Shown: positions 1 to 8,865, counted from the stretch's first letter. The stretch: DNA of 64,000 bases from Frankia casuarinae (GCF_000013345.1 NC_007777.1:4216001-4280000); one strand, 5' to 3'. Program-made: numbers and translations. Notes: generated by a model from the letters alone, not told the origin.

Positions 1-1
1 T

Positions 2-496
2 CGGCTGCGCTCCATCGCCGCGGCACAGCGGGACGCCGAGGCGGCCCCGGCCTGGGCGCAGCCGGCGGCCGGCCCACCGAGCTCATCGTCCGCGCAGGCC
101 GTCGTCCTGGCCGCGGCCGATCCGGCCAACCCGTTCGGTGCCGCGCTGCCCTGGCCGACCCGACCGGGGGATGACGCGGACGGCGCCGCCGGCCACCGGC
201 CGGGGCGCAAGGCGGGCGCGATGGTCGTCATCATCGACGGGGAACTCATCCTCTACGTGGAACGCGGGGGCCGTTCCCTGCTGTCATGGACCGAGGACGA
301 CCATCGGGTGGCCCCGGCGGTGGAGGCGTTGGCCCGCGCCGTGCGGGACGGCCTGCTCGGCAGGCTCACGGTGGAGAAGGCGGACGGCCAGACGATCGTC
401 GGCAGCACCCTGGGTGCCGCCCTGGAGCGCGCCGGTTTCCACCCGACCCCGCGGGGCCTGCGGCTGCGGAGCATCAGTTCCGAGAGAAGGAAATAA
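2..496 (+). CDS. lhr: Lhr-type ATP-dependent helicase, C-terminal end (partial)
   Basis: This is the last 164 residues of a large DEAD/DEAH-family helicase whose start lies left of the window. Lhr is a 3'-5' superfamily 2 helicase linked to DNA repair in actinobacteria. The visible part has the Lhr tail: an 'AADPANPFGAALPWP' stretch, the 'DGELILYVERGG' strand, and a final segment ending in 'RLTVEKADG...GFHPTPRGLRLR'. The motor motifs are off the window. The frame is open from base 2 to the TAA at 494-496. Its last 23 bp overlap the end of the convergent sigma-factor gene. The family call is by recognition of the C-terminal motifs only. Confidence 0.8.
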   Translation, partial: RLRSIAAAQRDAEAAPAWAQPAAGPPSSSSAQAVVLAAADPANPFGAALPWPTRPGDDADGAAGHRPGRKAGAMVVIIDGELILYVERGGRSLLSWTEDDHRVAPAVEALARAVRDGLLGRLTVEKADGQTIVGSTLGAALERAGFHPTPRGLRLRSISSERRK

Positions 497-1037
497 GACG
501 GGCACGTCCGCGGGTGAACGCTCCCTCGGCCGCCTTGAGACTGATCTCCAGATCCGCGGCCGCCTCCCGGGTACTCTTCCCGGCCGCCCGAGCCATGATC
601 ACCTCACGCTCCCGGCCCTGCAGTCCCCCGGCCCGGGCCAGCAGCCAGCGGGCTTCCGCACGGTCACAGACGGCGTCGTCCGGGGCCGGCTCCCACGGCT
701 GCAGATAGCCGCGCACGACCGCCCGCTCCGCACGCTGACGAGCTCTATGGTGATCAACGCAGAGACGTAGCACCGTCGTCGTCAGAAACTGCCCGACCCG
801 GCTCGCGTCGAGATCCCGAAATCCGGCGGCGCGGATGAATGCCTCGTGTACGCAGTCCTCCGCGTCGGCCTTGCTCGGCAACCGCCTACGGGCTATGTGG
901 ATGAGCCGATCACGGTGCGGGAGCATCAGCGACCAGCGCTGCTGGCTGTATGGCCGGTCCAGCTCGACCACGGGCGCAGCGGATACAAAATCAACCGAGG
1001 GCGTGTCCCCGGCAGGGCATGTCACGGTTTGCTCCAC
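474..1037 (-). CDS. RNA polymerase sigma factor, sigma-70/ECF-like
   Basis: A 187-residue protein with a two-domain sigma layout. Residues about 38-75 resemble region 2 ('RLIHIARRRLPSKADAEDCVHEAFIRAAGF'-type helix). Residues about 140-183 resemble region 4 with a helix-turn-helix ('REREVIMARAAGKSTREAAADLEIS'). No anti-sigma gene sits beside it. The GTG start at 1037 has only a weak upstream purine stretch, so an internal start near the Met at residue 38 is possible. It faces lhr tail-to-tail and overlaps it by 23 bp. Its 5' side opens on the region before the lanthipeptide remnant, so it may have been part of that accessory segment, but nothing proves a functional link. Confidence 0.72.
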   Translation of the reverse strand: MEQTVTCPAGDTPSVDFVSAAPVVELDRPYSQQRWSLMLPHRDRLIHIARRRLPSKADAEDCVHEAFIRAAGFRDLDASRVGQFLTTTVLRLCVDHHRARQRAERAVVRGYLQPWEPAPDDAVCDRAEARWLLARAGGLQGREREVIMARAAGKSTREAAADLEISLKAAEGAFTRGRARLISFSRN

Positions 1038-1632
1038 CTGTCATGCTCAGACCGCGCCACCCCCCAGCACGATCGCCTACCTTCCCGGAACGCGCCAGCA
1101 CCGAGAACCGCGATGTGCCTTGGTCAGTTGGACCCGCTGCTTGCCAGAACAGCGGACTAGGACAAGGCGGACATTACCATCCGCTCCCGGGTAGGCCAGC
1201 AGCGGCATATCCCGGTGGGCGACGTACCCGCCCGATCGATACGCACCGTGTTATCGCCTGGCCGTGACCCGAGCTTATCGAGAGCCGCATTGGCGCCATC
1301 AACCGGTCAGTACACCGCCAAAACGGGCGAGATAATGACGTTCTGCTTCGTAAGCTCTTATGGAGTCACTCGCCCTCGGTCACTGTGGGTACACGAAGGA
1401 ACTGGGCGGAACGTCTCGACGACCTACCCGATGGCGCTACCCGGTCTGGTACACGACGCCTGATACACGACACGAGGTACGACAGCCCGTCCCCGCTGTC
1501 GGGTGTCATCGAAGATTTTAGTATGACATCCTATTTTCGGCCTAGATTTCAATAGGAAGCCAAAGGTTTTAGTAGCTGACCCGGTTTGGTGACGGCACGG
1601 CGCGGTGCAGGCCCGGAGCGGGAGCCGTTCAG
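1038..1632 (+). other. Gene-free stretch upstream of the lanthipeptide remnant
   Basis: About 595 bp with no convincing gene on either strand. The part around 1320-1590 is clearly more AT-rich than its surroundings, with runs such as 'gattttagtatgac' near 1512. A lanthipeptide precursor gene would be expected here, upstream of lanB, but no short ORF with a leader followed by a Ser/Thr/Cys-rich core was recognised. The missing 5' part of lanB suggests that a deletion removed this part of the locus. Confidence 0.6.
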
Positions 1633-3566
1633 GTGCGACTGCGTGGGTATCCGGTGGGGTATCGCGGGAGCGTGCTGCCCACGCCGCCACCGGGGATCTC
1701 CGAGCGCGACGAGCGGCTGCTGGTGCTGACCTGGCAGGCGATGGCCGACGGCACCCGCGAGATCATCCTGACCGACGACGTGATCGGCGAGCTGACCGGC
1801 GAAACGTTTGACGACCGGTACATCCCGCCACACGTAGAGTTGTCCGCCCGCATCCACGCCGCCACCACCCAAGCACTGGATCGGGGCGACTTCCTGCTCA
1901 CCGTCGCGCCCGCCCGCTCCGCCGGCACCCTCACCAGCCGGTTCACCCCGACGGCCACCGGGTCCGGCCTGGCGCGGGCGTACCGGGCACTGCCCGCCGC
2001 CACCGCCGGGGCGCTGCGGGTGCAGATGTCCTTCGGGCCGCTGTACCCGCACGCGGAGAACGTCTGCCGCGTCCCGGCCTACCTCGACCACGTGCTCCCG
2101 CTGGGCGAACACCGCCAGCCCGGCGACGACAGCCTGCTCACGATGGACGACCTGGCCATCACCGCGACCCGCGACCGGCTGCACCTGGTCAGCATCTCGC
2201 GTCGTCAAGTGGTTGAGCCGCAGGTGTTCCACGCGCTCGCACGGGACAAACAGCCCCCGCCGCTGGCCCGGTTCCTGGCACACCTGCCAGGGCGTTCTCC
2301 GCCGCCTGGTACCAGTTCGATTGGGGACCGCGCGTCCGGCTGCCGTTCCTGCCACGGGTGCGCTACCGGCGCACCGTCCTGTCCCCGGCCCAGGGGCGGC
2401 TTGCCCCCCGACGACCTCCCACCCGGCCAGGACGGTCCCGGCCAGTGGAGGCAGGTACTCGACCGGTGGCGGCGCCGCTGGGACTGCGCTGGGACTGCCC
2501 TGACGTGGTCGAGCTCCGCGACGCGGACCGCACGCTGCGCCTCACCCTCAACGAGCCCGCCCACGCCACCCTCCTGCACGCCCACCTCAAACGGCACGGC
2601 CAGGCGATCCTGTACGCGGCCACCCCGGCGGCCGACTACGGGTGGATCGACGGCCACGCCCACGAAATCGCGCTGCCCCCGGTCACCATCTGCCCCGCTG
2701 CACCCGGCCCGCTGCACGGCCTCCTACCCGTCGTGACGAACACACACGGGCACCTGCCCGGCGCCCCGGACGCCACCTGGCTCTCGGCGAAGCTGTTCAC
2801 CCATCCCGAACGGATCGGCGAGATCGTCGCCGAGGCGCTTCCCGGCCTGCTGGCCACGCTCGACACACCCGCGTGCTGGTGGCTGCGATACCGCAGCCGA
2901 CAGGAGACAGACCACCTGCGCCTGCGGCTGCGCACTACCCCCGACTGTTATGCGCAGTACTCGAACGCGGTCGGGGAGTGGGCGCAGCGGATGCGCCAAG
3001 CAGGACTGGCCGGGCGGCTGGTGATCGACACCTACTCCCCGGAAGTCGGCCGCTACGGGCATGGCGAGGCACTGGACGCCGCGGAGAACGTCTTCGCCGC
3101 CGACTCCGCCACCATGGCCGCCCTGCTGCGGCACCAGCCCACCACCGAGGTCGACCTCGGGCTGGTGGTGGCGAACATGGTAGGCATCGTCAGCGGGTTC
3201 TTCGGCGATCCCAACGAGGCGATGGACTGGCTGGCCGCCCGGCCGGCCCCGGCTGCCGCTGCGGCCCTCGACCGGGCGGTGGCCGAGCGAGCGACCCAGC
3301 TCGCCACCGACCCGGCCGGGCTGTGGTCGCTGTCCGGCTGGACCATCGACATCGGGCCGGCGTGGGACAACCGCGCCGACGCGCTGGCCAGCTACCACAA
3401 GGCGCTGCCACCGGAGGCGAACACCGACGTGGTGCCGGAGTCGCTGCTGCACATGCACCACAACCGGGCCGTCGGCATCAACCGGGACAGCGAACGCACC
3501 TGCCGCCGCCTGGCCCGGCAAGCCGCGCTCACCTGGCGAGCCCGCCGTAGCAGTGGTGCCCGGTGA
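1633..3566 (+). pseudogene. Class I lanthipeptide dehydratase (LanB) remnant, truncated and frameshifted
   Basis: LanB enzymes glutamylate Ser/Thr of a precursor peptide using Glu-tRNA and then eliminate glutamate. Here about the first third is missing: the frame picks up in the middle of the glutamylation domain ('ISERDERLLVLTWQAM...IILTDDVIGELTG'). It runs in frame 1 to about 2288, jumps to frame 3 ('AFSAAWYQFDWGPRVRLPFL'), appears again in frame 1 at about 2400-2490 ('LPPDDLPPGQ...QVLDRWRRRWDC'), then returns to frame 3 to the stop. The C-terminal elimination domain (SpaB_C / thiopeptide-type domain) is intact from about 2500. The last shift coincides with an 11-bp tandem duplication. The stop overlaps the lanC GTG start (GTGA). 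It is clearly non-functional as a single protein. Confidence 0.85.
2477..2498 (+). repeat. 11-bp tandem duplication causing a frameshift in lanB
   Basis: The unit 'gctgggactgc' occurs twice back to back (2477-2487 and 2488-2498). Removing one copy would join the frame-1 'RRRWDC' segment directly to the frame-3 'PDVVELRDADRTL' segment, so this looks like a recent slippage event that broke the gene. Confidence 0.85.
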
Positions 3567-4451
3567 CCTACACCGACCCGTACACGCCACCGCCCGAGCA
3601 CCATCCCGCACCCGGCGGGGGTCAATCCCTGGCAGACGGGGCCGCCGGGCTGGCGCTGCTGCACATCGCCTATGCCCGCGCCGGGATCGGAGACTGGGCC
3701 ACCGCCCACCAATGGGTCAAGGCCATGACCGCCGAACCCGTGGCCGCGGACACGGGCGCCGGCCTGTACCGGGGCGCCCCGGCGGTCGCATTCGTGCTGC
3801 GCACCGCCGGCCAGCCCGTCTACACCGGCGCACTGCACACCCTCGACGAGCACATCGCCGCGATCACTTGCACCCGCCTGGAGGCAGCGCACGAGCGGAT
3901 CGACCGCGGCGAACTGCCCGCGCTGCGGGAGTTCGACCTGATCAACGGGCTGACCGGACTCGAATGGGTCAACGCCGCCGCCGACCAGCCGGGTCCGCAA
4001 CGCCCGTCCTGGTGCTACGGCGCCCCCGGCCTGGCCCGCGCCCGCCACCTGACCGCCCAGGCACTGGACACCCCGAACAGGGTGGCCGACGCCAAGGCCA
4101 CGCTCGTCGCGTGTCTCACCGACGAGGCTCAACTCGCCCAACTCGGCGACGACTCGCTGTGCCACGGCTGGGCCGGGCTGGTGCACGTCTCCCGCCGGAT
4201 ACTCGCCGACACCGAACCCGGCGGCGAATTCGCCGAGGTCCTGTCCCGGTTGGAACACCGCTGGCGTCACCGCCGCGCCCAGGCGGCCCGAAAACTATCG
4301 GAGGTGAGGGGGATGCTGGAAGGCGACGCCGGAATCGCGCTCACCGATCTGCCGCCGGGCACCGGATGGGACGCCTGCCTGCTCACCGTCCCGCCCACGG
4401 CCGGACCAACGCACTCGCCCGTATCCGCAAGTACACACACGAAGGAACCGG
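3563..4451 (+). pseudogene. Lanthionine synthetase C-like cyclase (LanC) remnant with internal deletion
   Basis: LanC proteins are zinc-dependent alpha-toroid cyclases that form the thioether rings. The start GTG at 3563 overlaps the lanB stop. Recognisable parts are the N-terminal 'SLADGAAGLALLHIAYARAG', then 'GLTGLEWV', then the zinc-site pieces 'SWCYGAPGLARA' and 'LCHGWAGL', and the end '...LEGDAGIAL...GWDACLL'. Family members have roughly 100 more residues between 'GLEWV' and 'RPSWCYG', including the conserved 'AHGIAG' segment, which is absent here. The normal stop after 'GWDACLL' is also missing; the frame runs on to 4846 inside the methyltransferase remnant. The two zinc-site motifs survive, but the fold cannot be complete. 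Confidence 0.83.
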
Positions 4452-4822
4452 ATGACCAACGCCACCAGCACCCGCCCCGAGGACCTGCGCGAGCAGATGA
4501 TCAGCAACATCCGCACCGCTGGTCACCTGCGCTCCGAGCGCATCGAGCAGGCGTTTCGGGCCGTTCCCCGGCACCGGTTCGTTCCCGCGGCCTCGGTCGA
4601 GGAGGCGTACGCCAACAAGGCGATCACCATCAAGCCCGGCGCAGACCGGCCCGCCAGTTGCATCTCCGTGCCGACCGTGGTGGCGATGATGCTCGGTCAG
4701 CTCGAACTGACCACGCCCGCCGCGCCCTGGCCGAGACCAGCTACGACCGAGTGCGGGTGGTCACCGGCGACGGCGCCATCGGCGACGCGGACCACGCCCC
4801 CTACGACAAGATCATCGTTACG
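4452..4822 (+). pseudogene. Isoaspartate-methyltransferase-like lanthipeptide tailoring gene, 5' fragment
   Basis: This is the front part of a PCMT-like O-methyltransferase of the kind that accompanies lanB/lanC in FxLD-type lanthipeptide loci. Frame 3 gives 'EDLREQMISNIRTAGHL...RVPRHRFVP'-like PCMT N-terminal sequence up to 'VPTVVAMMLGQLEL'. The S-adenosylmethionine-binding motif I ('VLEIGAGTGY'-type) that should follow is deleted. The gene then continues in frame 2 with 'RRALAETSYDRVRVVTGDG' and 'APYDKIIVT', where it stops abruptly at the insertion boundary (4822). The rest is found after the insertion, from 6813. The deletion of motif I means that excising the insert would not by itself restore the enzyme. 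Confidence 0.82.
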
Positions 4823-4922
4823 GAACTGTTGACCGGACTTTCCTGAGGTCGAACGGCGTGTCGTAGGGCAGGGTCGGACAGGTCGGAACAGTCTGCATCT
4901 CTCTGATCTTGGAGGGTGCTGG

Positions 4923-6158
4923 GTGTTTGAGGACAGCGATCATCGGGTGATCGAGGCGATCCGGCTTCCGCTGTGGGGAAGCGTGGTCGCGTCCGACGGC
5001 GTGGTGCCGTGGAGGCTGGTCGACGGCCTCGGTGAGCCGGTCGAGCCGGTCGAGGTCTTCCTACGGGACTTCGTCGCGCAGGGCCGGTCGGCGAACTCGG
5101 TGCGCAGCTATGCGCTGGCGTTGCTGCGGTGGTGGCGGTTTCTGGTCGCGGTTGGAGTGGCCTGGGACCGGGTGAGTCCGGCGGAGGTCCGGGACTTCGT
5201 GCTGTGGCTCGGGCAGGCGACCAAGCCGGTCGCGGCGGCGCGGGTCGGGTCGCGGGCGACCGTGGGGCAGGTCAACCCGGTGACCCGTAAGCGCCACCTC
5301 GGGGACGGCTACGGGCCGGCGACGGTGCGGCACAGCAACGCCGTGCTGCGGACCTTCTATGAGTTCTGGCTGGAGCGTGGTGAGGGGCCGCTGGTGAATC
5401 CGGTTGTGCTTGCTCGGGCGGGCCGGGGCCGGGCGCACGCGCACCACAACCCGCTGGAGGCATTCCGTCCGGAGGGGCGGCTGCGTTATAACCCTCGGCT
5501 GCCGAAGCGGAAGCCGAGGGCGATGCCGGACGAGCGGTGGGACGCGCTGTTTGCGGCGATGGGCCGTAACCGGGACCGGGCGATCCTGGCGCTGGGCGTG
5601 TCCACCGGTGCCCGCGCGGCCGAGCTGCTCGGCATGCGCGGCGCGGACCTGGACTGGGGTGGCCAGCTGGTGCGGGTGGTCCGCAAGGGGACGCGGGCCG
5701 AGCAGTGGCTGCCGGCGAGCCCGGAGGCGTTCGTCTGGCTGCGTCTCTACCTGGCCGACGTCGGCGGCGGTGTGCTGGGCGCGGGTGATCCGGTCTGGCG
5801 GACGGTCTATCGGCGCGGCGGGGTCCACGAGCCGTTGAACTACGAGGCGCTGCGGGCGGTCTTCCGTCGGGCGAACCGCCGGTTGGGCGCGAACTGGACG
5901 ATGCACGATTTGAGGCACACCTGTGCGATTCGGATGGTGCGCGACGGCCGGCTGTCGCTGCGCGACGCGCAGACGATCCTCGGCCACGCCCACCTGTCGA
6001 CGACCCAGCTCTACCTGGAGCAGGACGACGAGGAGGTCTTCGCTCGGGTCCGGGAGCATTTGGCTGCGCGGGAAAGACCTCGCCCCGCGCCCCCAGCGCC
6101 GGCGGCCCTCGGCTACGACCCCGCTGACCTCGCGGTCCTGTTCGGGAACCCGAGGTGA
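4923..6158 (+). CDS. Tyrosine recombinase / phage-type integrase
   Basis: A 411-residue site-specific recombinase. Residues about 30-160 form the SAM-like core-binding domain ('FVAQGRSANSVRSYALALLRWWRFL'). The catalytic domain follows with the box I Arg ('STGARAAELLGMRGADLDW'), the H-x-x-R box ('MHDLRHTCAIRMV'), 'ILGHAHLSTT' and the nucleophile Tyr in 'TQLYLEQD'. All key residues are present, so the enzyme may be active. A strong ribosome-binding site (GGAGG) precedes the GTG start at 4923. The stop overlaps the start of the next gene. The gene is intact while the host gene around it is decaying, so the insertion may be the younger event. Confidence 0.9.
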   Translation: MFEDSDHRVIEAIRLPLWGSVVASDGVVPWRLVDGLGEPVEPVEVFLRDFVAQGRSANSVRSYALALLRWWRFLVAVGVAWDRVSPAEVRDFVLWLGQATKPVAAARVGSRATVGQVNPVTRKRHLGDGYGPATVRHSNAVLRTFYEFWLERGEGPLVNPVVLARAGRGRAHAHHNPLEAFRPEGRLRYNPRLPKRKPRAMPDERWDALFAAMGRNRDRAILALGVSTGARAAELLGMRGADLDWGGQLVRVVRKGTRAEQWLPASPEAFVWLRLYLADVGGGVLGAGDPVWRTVYRRGGVHEPLNYEALRAVFRRANRRLGANWTMHDLRHTCAIRMVRDGRLSLRDAQTILGHAHLSTTQLYLEQDDEEVFARVREHLAARERPRPAPPAPAALGYDPADLAVLFGNPR

Positions 6159-6812
6159 TGCCTACCGCGGTCGCGGCCCCAGCCACCAAGCAGGCCATCG
6201 GCCCAGGGGCGTCGGGCTGGGAGCCGGCCGCGCGGCCGGTCGGCCCGTGGGATACGGCGTCGTTGGACGACGTGCTCGCGGCTGTGCCGACCTTGTCGTG
6301 GTGGAACGCGAAGCGGCAGCAGGCGCAGCGGTCGGTTGCCGGTGTCGAACTGCTGCTGGACTGGCTGGGCCGGGTGCCCGGCGGCTGGCAGGACCGGTGG
6401 GAGCATGCCGAGGCGATGCTCGGTCCCAGGTGGGCGACCTGGTCAGCCGCCATTCCCGAGCCCGACAGGCCCTGCGGCGAACGCCATCGCGTGGTGCTGA
6501 CCCGAGGGCTGGCCTGTCTGCTGCGGATGAGGCTCGTCCGGCCGAGCTACCCGTTCCTGACCACCTACGGGCCGACGACGACGTTCGCGGTCGTCCGCGA
6601 CCTGGTGAGCCCGGAGTTGTTCGCCTGCGCGGCCGACGCCGCGCGGGCGTGTGGCGGCCATTCCGAGAACGTGCTCAGGAAGGCGCTGAACGTCCTGACC
6701 GCGATCGTGATCCATACCGGTGGCAGCCTGAACGAGGTGACCACAGGCGACCTCCTCGCGTTCCAGTCAGCCACGGCGCCCAGCCGTGGCAGCAAGATCA
6801 AAATCCGGATAA
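6155..6812 (+). pseudogene. Second recombinase-element protein, 3'-truncated
   Basis: The start (GTG 6155 or ATG 6158) overlaps the recombinase stop, so the two were translated together. About 219 residues are native, from 'DTASLDDVLAAVPTLSWWNAKRQQAQ' to 'LLAFQSATAPSRGSKIK'. The style (helical, Trp/Arg-rich N-terminal part) resembles the N-terminal DNA-binding part of the larger recombinases that follow an integrase in three-gene sets, which are several hundred residues longer. No catalytic Arg-His-Arg-Tyr residues are reached before the border at 6812. Beyond it the frame runs out of phase through the methyltransferase fragment to a stop at 7021. The function is not established. Confidence 0.6.
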
Positions 6813-7205
6813 GTCGGGCCGTGGGACCTGCCCCCGGCCTGGTTCGACCAACTCGCCCCCGGCGGTACGCTCGTGGTCCCGCTGCACTGGCGGGGCCAGG
6901 CCCGCAGTGTCGCCTTCGCCCGTCAGGACACCCATCTCCGGGCGGAAAGCAGCCAGCTCTGCGGGTTCATTCCCATGATCGGTATCGTGTCGACCGGCGA
7001 GCAGACCGGCACGATCACTGACAACGTGGACCTGTGCTGGGATGCCGACCAGAACATCGCCCCGGCCGCCCTGCACGAGATGTTCACTGGACCGAGACCA
7101 CCGCGTGGTCCGGCGCCTCCGTCGTCGCCAACGAGCCGTTTGACCACATCTGGCTGTGGCTGACCGCCACCTCACCCGGCACCTGCCGCATCGCAACTGA
7201 AATCT
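6813..7205 (+). pseudogene. Lanthipeptide methyltransferase gene, 3' fragment
   Basis: This continues the gene broken at 4822. Frame 3 gives 'VGPWDLPPAWFDQLAPGG', 'LVVPLHWRGQARSVAF', 'SSQLCGFIPMIG' and 'APAALHEMF', all recognisable as the second half of the PCMT-like enzyme and its C-terminal extension. At about 7095 there is another frameshift to frame 2, where 'TTAWSGASVVANEPFDHIWLWL' and 'PGTCRIATEIFAG' follow. The match fades after about 7205, well before the usual end, so the 3' end is deleted. The frameshift and the truncation are separate from the insertion, which shows a long-dead locus. Confidence 0.78.
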
Positions 7206-7247
7206 TCGCTGGCAACCGACACCCGGGATCACCGTCGACATCCGCGA

Positions 7248-8006
7248 TCAACCGGAAAGTTCACGCAGTGCGGCAGCGTAGCCACGCAGAGCCTCGATCT
7301 GCTGGGTCAGTCGGGCCAGGTCCGGCGAAGACGCGACCACCGTGCCCACGACCTCGCTGGCCGCTGCCAGCAGGTCGTCCAGAGTGGCCACCGACGCCGA
7401 CATTTCGGCCACCAGGTCCTTCCTCGTCGCCAGGATCTCGGCTCGTCGAGCGGGATACGTCACCGCTCGGGCCGCCCTTTCACACGCGACGACCCGCATG
7501 GCGGTGACCCGCAGCCCGTCCACCAGATCGGCGGCGCCGGCCACGGCCGCCCGCACCGGGCCGCGGGCGGCGCCGGGAGCAAGCGTCCGGGCCATCGCGA
7601 CGAGCGCCGCCAGACCCGCCTCGCCACGGCGCAACGGCTCGGCGGCCGCCGAGTGCCGCAACGCCCAGGGAGGCGGAGCGGGAGCGCTCGGCAGGGCGAA
7701 CCCGCGGTCCTCCCGCCGGATCACGGCCGTCTCCCAGCCCGCGAGACCCGCCCTGATGATCGCCGCAGCGCCCACGACCAGCCAACCCCAACCGTCCACG
7801 ACGGCGGCGACCGGCGTCACCGAGGCCACGGCGATCCATCCGAAGGCGGTCACCGCCGCCCGACGACGCGCCCACCGGACGCCACGCCCGGCGCGCCGTT
7901 CGGTCCGCAGCAACGACCGGCGTTCGACATCGGCACGCACCCAGTCCGGCAACGCCGGCCGCAGTGCCCCGCCCGGCGCCCCGTCCCAACCCGGCCAGCC
8001 GGTCAC
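7248..8006 (-). CDS. pspM: PspM-like phage shock membrane protein
   Basis: About 252 residues from the GTG at 8006. Two hydrophobic segments follow each other at about residues 50-90 ('AVTAFGWIAVASVTPVAAVV' and 'GWGWLVVGAAAIIRAGL'). The second half is a helical cytoplasmic part ending in a heptad-like stretch ('LVAEMSASVATLDDLLAAASEVV'). In mycobacteria PspM is the integral membrane partner of PspA in an envelope-stress response, encoded directly after pspA and clgR. The gene starts 20 bp after the pspA stop, so the two are probably cotranscribed. A longer reading from 8159 exists but would overlap the pspA repeat tail, so the GTG start was chosen. The call rests on topology and gene order. 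Confidence 0.68.
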   Translation of the reverse strand: MTGWPGWDGAPGGALRPALPDWVRADVERRSLLRTERRAGRGVRWARRRAAVTAFGWIAVASVTPVAAVVDGWGWLVVGAAAIIRAGLAGWETAVIRREDRGFALPSAPAPPPWALRHSAAAEPLRRGEAGLAALVAMARTLAPGAARGPVRAAVAGAADLVDGLRVTAMRVVACERAARAVTYPARRAEILATRKDLVAEMSASVATLDDLLAAASEVVGTVVASSPDLARLTQQIEALRGYAAALRELSG

Positions 8007-8025
8007 GGCCGGTCCGCCATCCGAC

Positions 8026-8865
8026 TCACGGCGTCCCACCGCCGGTGGGCTTGGCCGCGGAACCAGGCGACGCCGCGGAACCAGGCGACGCCGCGGAATC
8101 GGGCGATGCGGCGGAACCGCCCGCGCCAGCGGGAAGCTGGCCCCCGGCCGCCATGTCACCGCGCAACTCGGCGAGGCGGGAGGAGGCCCGGGCGTCCATG
8201 GTCGCGCGCCGCACCTCGATCATCCGCGCCTCCATCCCCTGGGAGGCGAGCTCGTGACGCCCAAGAGCGACCGCGTAGCGCTGCTCGACCTTGTCGCGGA
8301 TCTCCCCGAGGGTGGGCGTGTCCCCCGCCGGGGCGAGCGAGGACATCCCCTCCATCGCCTTGGTCATCTGCTCCTGCATGGCGGCGTGCTCGATCTGTGT
8401 CAGCAGGCGGGCACGCTCGGCGAGATGGCGTTGCATCCGCACGGTGTTGTCCTCGACCGCGGTTCGGGCCTGCTGGGCGGACGCGGCGGCCTGGCGGTGC
8501 AGGTTCTTCAGGTCCTCCAGCGATGCTTCCGCCGAGACCAGCTGGCTGGCGAATGCCTGGGCCGTCTCCTCGTACCCGGCCGCGGTGACCAGGTCACCGG
8601 CCGCTCGCGCGTTGTCAGCCAGCAGCAACGAGGACCGGGCGGACTCGGTGAGGTTCGCGACCTCGTCCACCTGGCGTGCCATGCGCATCTCCAGCTGACG
8701 CTGGTTACCCACGACGAGCGCCGCCTGCTGGACCAGCGCCTCGTGCTGCTGCCGGGCCTCCATGATGGCCTGGTCGATCTGCACCCGCGGGTCGGCCTTC
8801 TCGTCGAACTTCCGGTTCGCCGAGGCCGACAGATAGCGGTAGATCTTGCGGACGACATTCGCCAT
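8026..8865 (-). CDS. pspA: PspA/IM30 family envelope stress protein
   Basis: A 279-residue coiled-coil protein of the PspA/VIPP1 (ESCRT-III-like) family, which binds and stabilises the inner face of the cytoplasmic membrane. The N-terminal 'MANVVRKIYRYLSASANRKFDEKADPRVQIDQAI' amphipathic start and 'LVQQAALVVGNQRQLEMRMARQVDEV' are typical. Helices continue to about residue 220. The C-terminal 30 residues are a low-complexity tail of hexapeptides (GSAASP) encoded by an 18-bp tandem repeat, followed by 'GGGTP'. pspM follows; a CxxC protein, dps and clgR precede it on the same strand. By analogy with mycobacteria, ClgR is the likely activator. Confidence 0.9.
   Translation of the reverse strand: MANVVRKIYRYLSASANRKFDEKADPRVQIDQAIMEARQQHEALVQQAALVVGNQRQLEMRMARQVDEVANLTESARSSLLLADNARAAGDLVTAAGYEETAQAFASQLVSAEASLEDLKNLHRQAAASAQQARTAVEDNTVRMQRHLAERARLLTQIEHAAMQEQMTKAMEGMSSLAPAGDTPTLGEIRDKVEQRYAVALGRHELASQGMEARMIEVRRATMDARASSRLAELRGDMAAGGQLPAGAGGSAASPDSAASPGSAASPGSAAKPTGGGTP
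8055..8119 (-). repeat. 18-bp in-frame tandem repeat in the pspA 3' end
   Basis: Units 'ccgcggaaccaggcgacg' at 8055-8072 and 8073-8090, a variant at 8091-8108, and a partial copy to 8119. They encode GSAASP/DSAASP hexapeptides in the PspA tail. Confidence 0.9.

Larger units (their letters stand above)
4823..6812 (+). mobile_element. 2-kb tyrosine-recombinase element inserted in the methyltransferase gene
   Basis: The methyltransferase reading frame stops after '...IIVT' (base 4822) and resumes as 'VGPWDLPPAWFDQLAPGG' from base 6813. The two ends would join in frame, with no codon lost or duplicated, compared with the expected family sequence 'IIVTVGAWD(I/L)PPAW'. The insert holds a tyrosine recombinase gene and an overlapping second gene whose 3' end is cut by the right border. 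No target-site duplication or terminal inverted repeat was seen. This fits transposons carried by sets of tandem tyrosine recombinases (Tn554-like logic), probably after loss of the other genes. Confidence 0.78.

Noticed and set aside
1346-1515. A short plus-strand ORF as lanthipeptide precursor
   Set aside because: About 50 codons, but no leader motif and no Ser/Thr/Cys-rich core; Arg/Pro-rich composition looks random.
4807-6800. The 8-bp direct repeat 'caagatca' (4807-4814 and 6793-6800) as attachment-site core
   Set aside because: Excision at these points would give a host protein sequence that does not match the methyltransferase family, while joining 4822 to 6813 does. The 8-bp match is probably chance.
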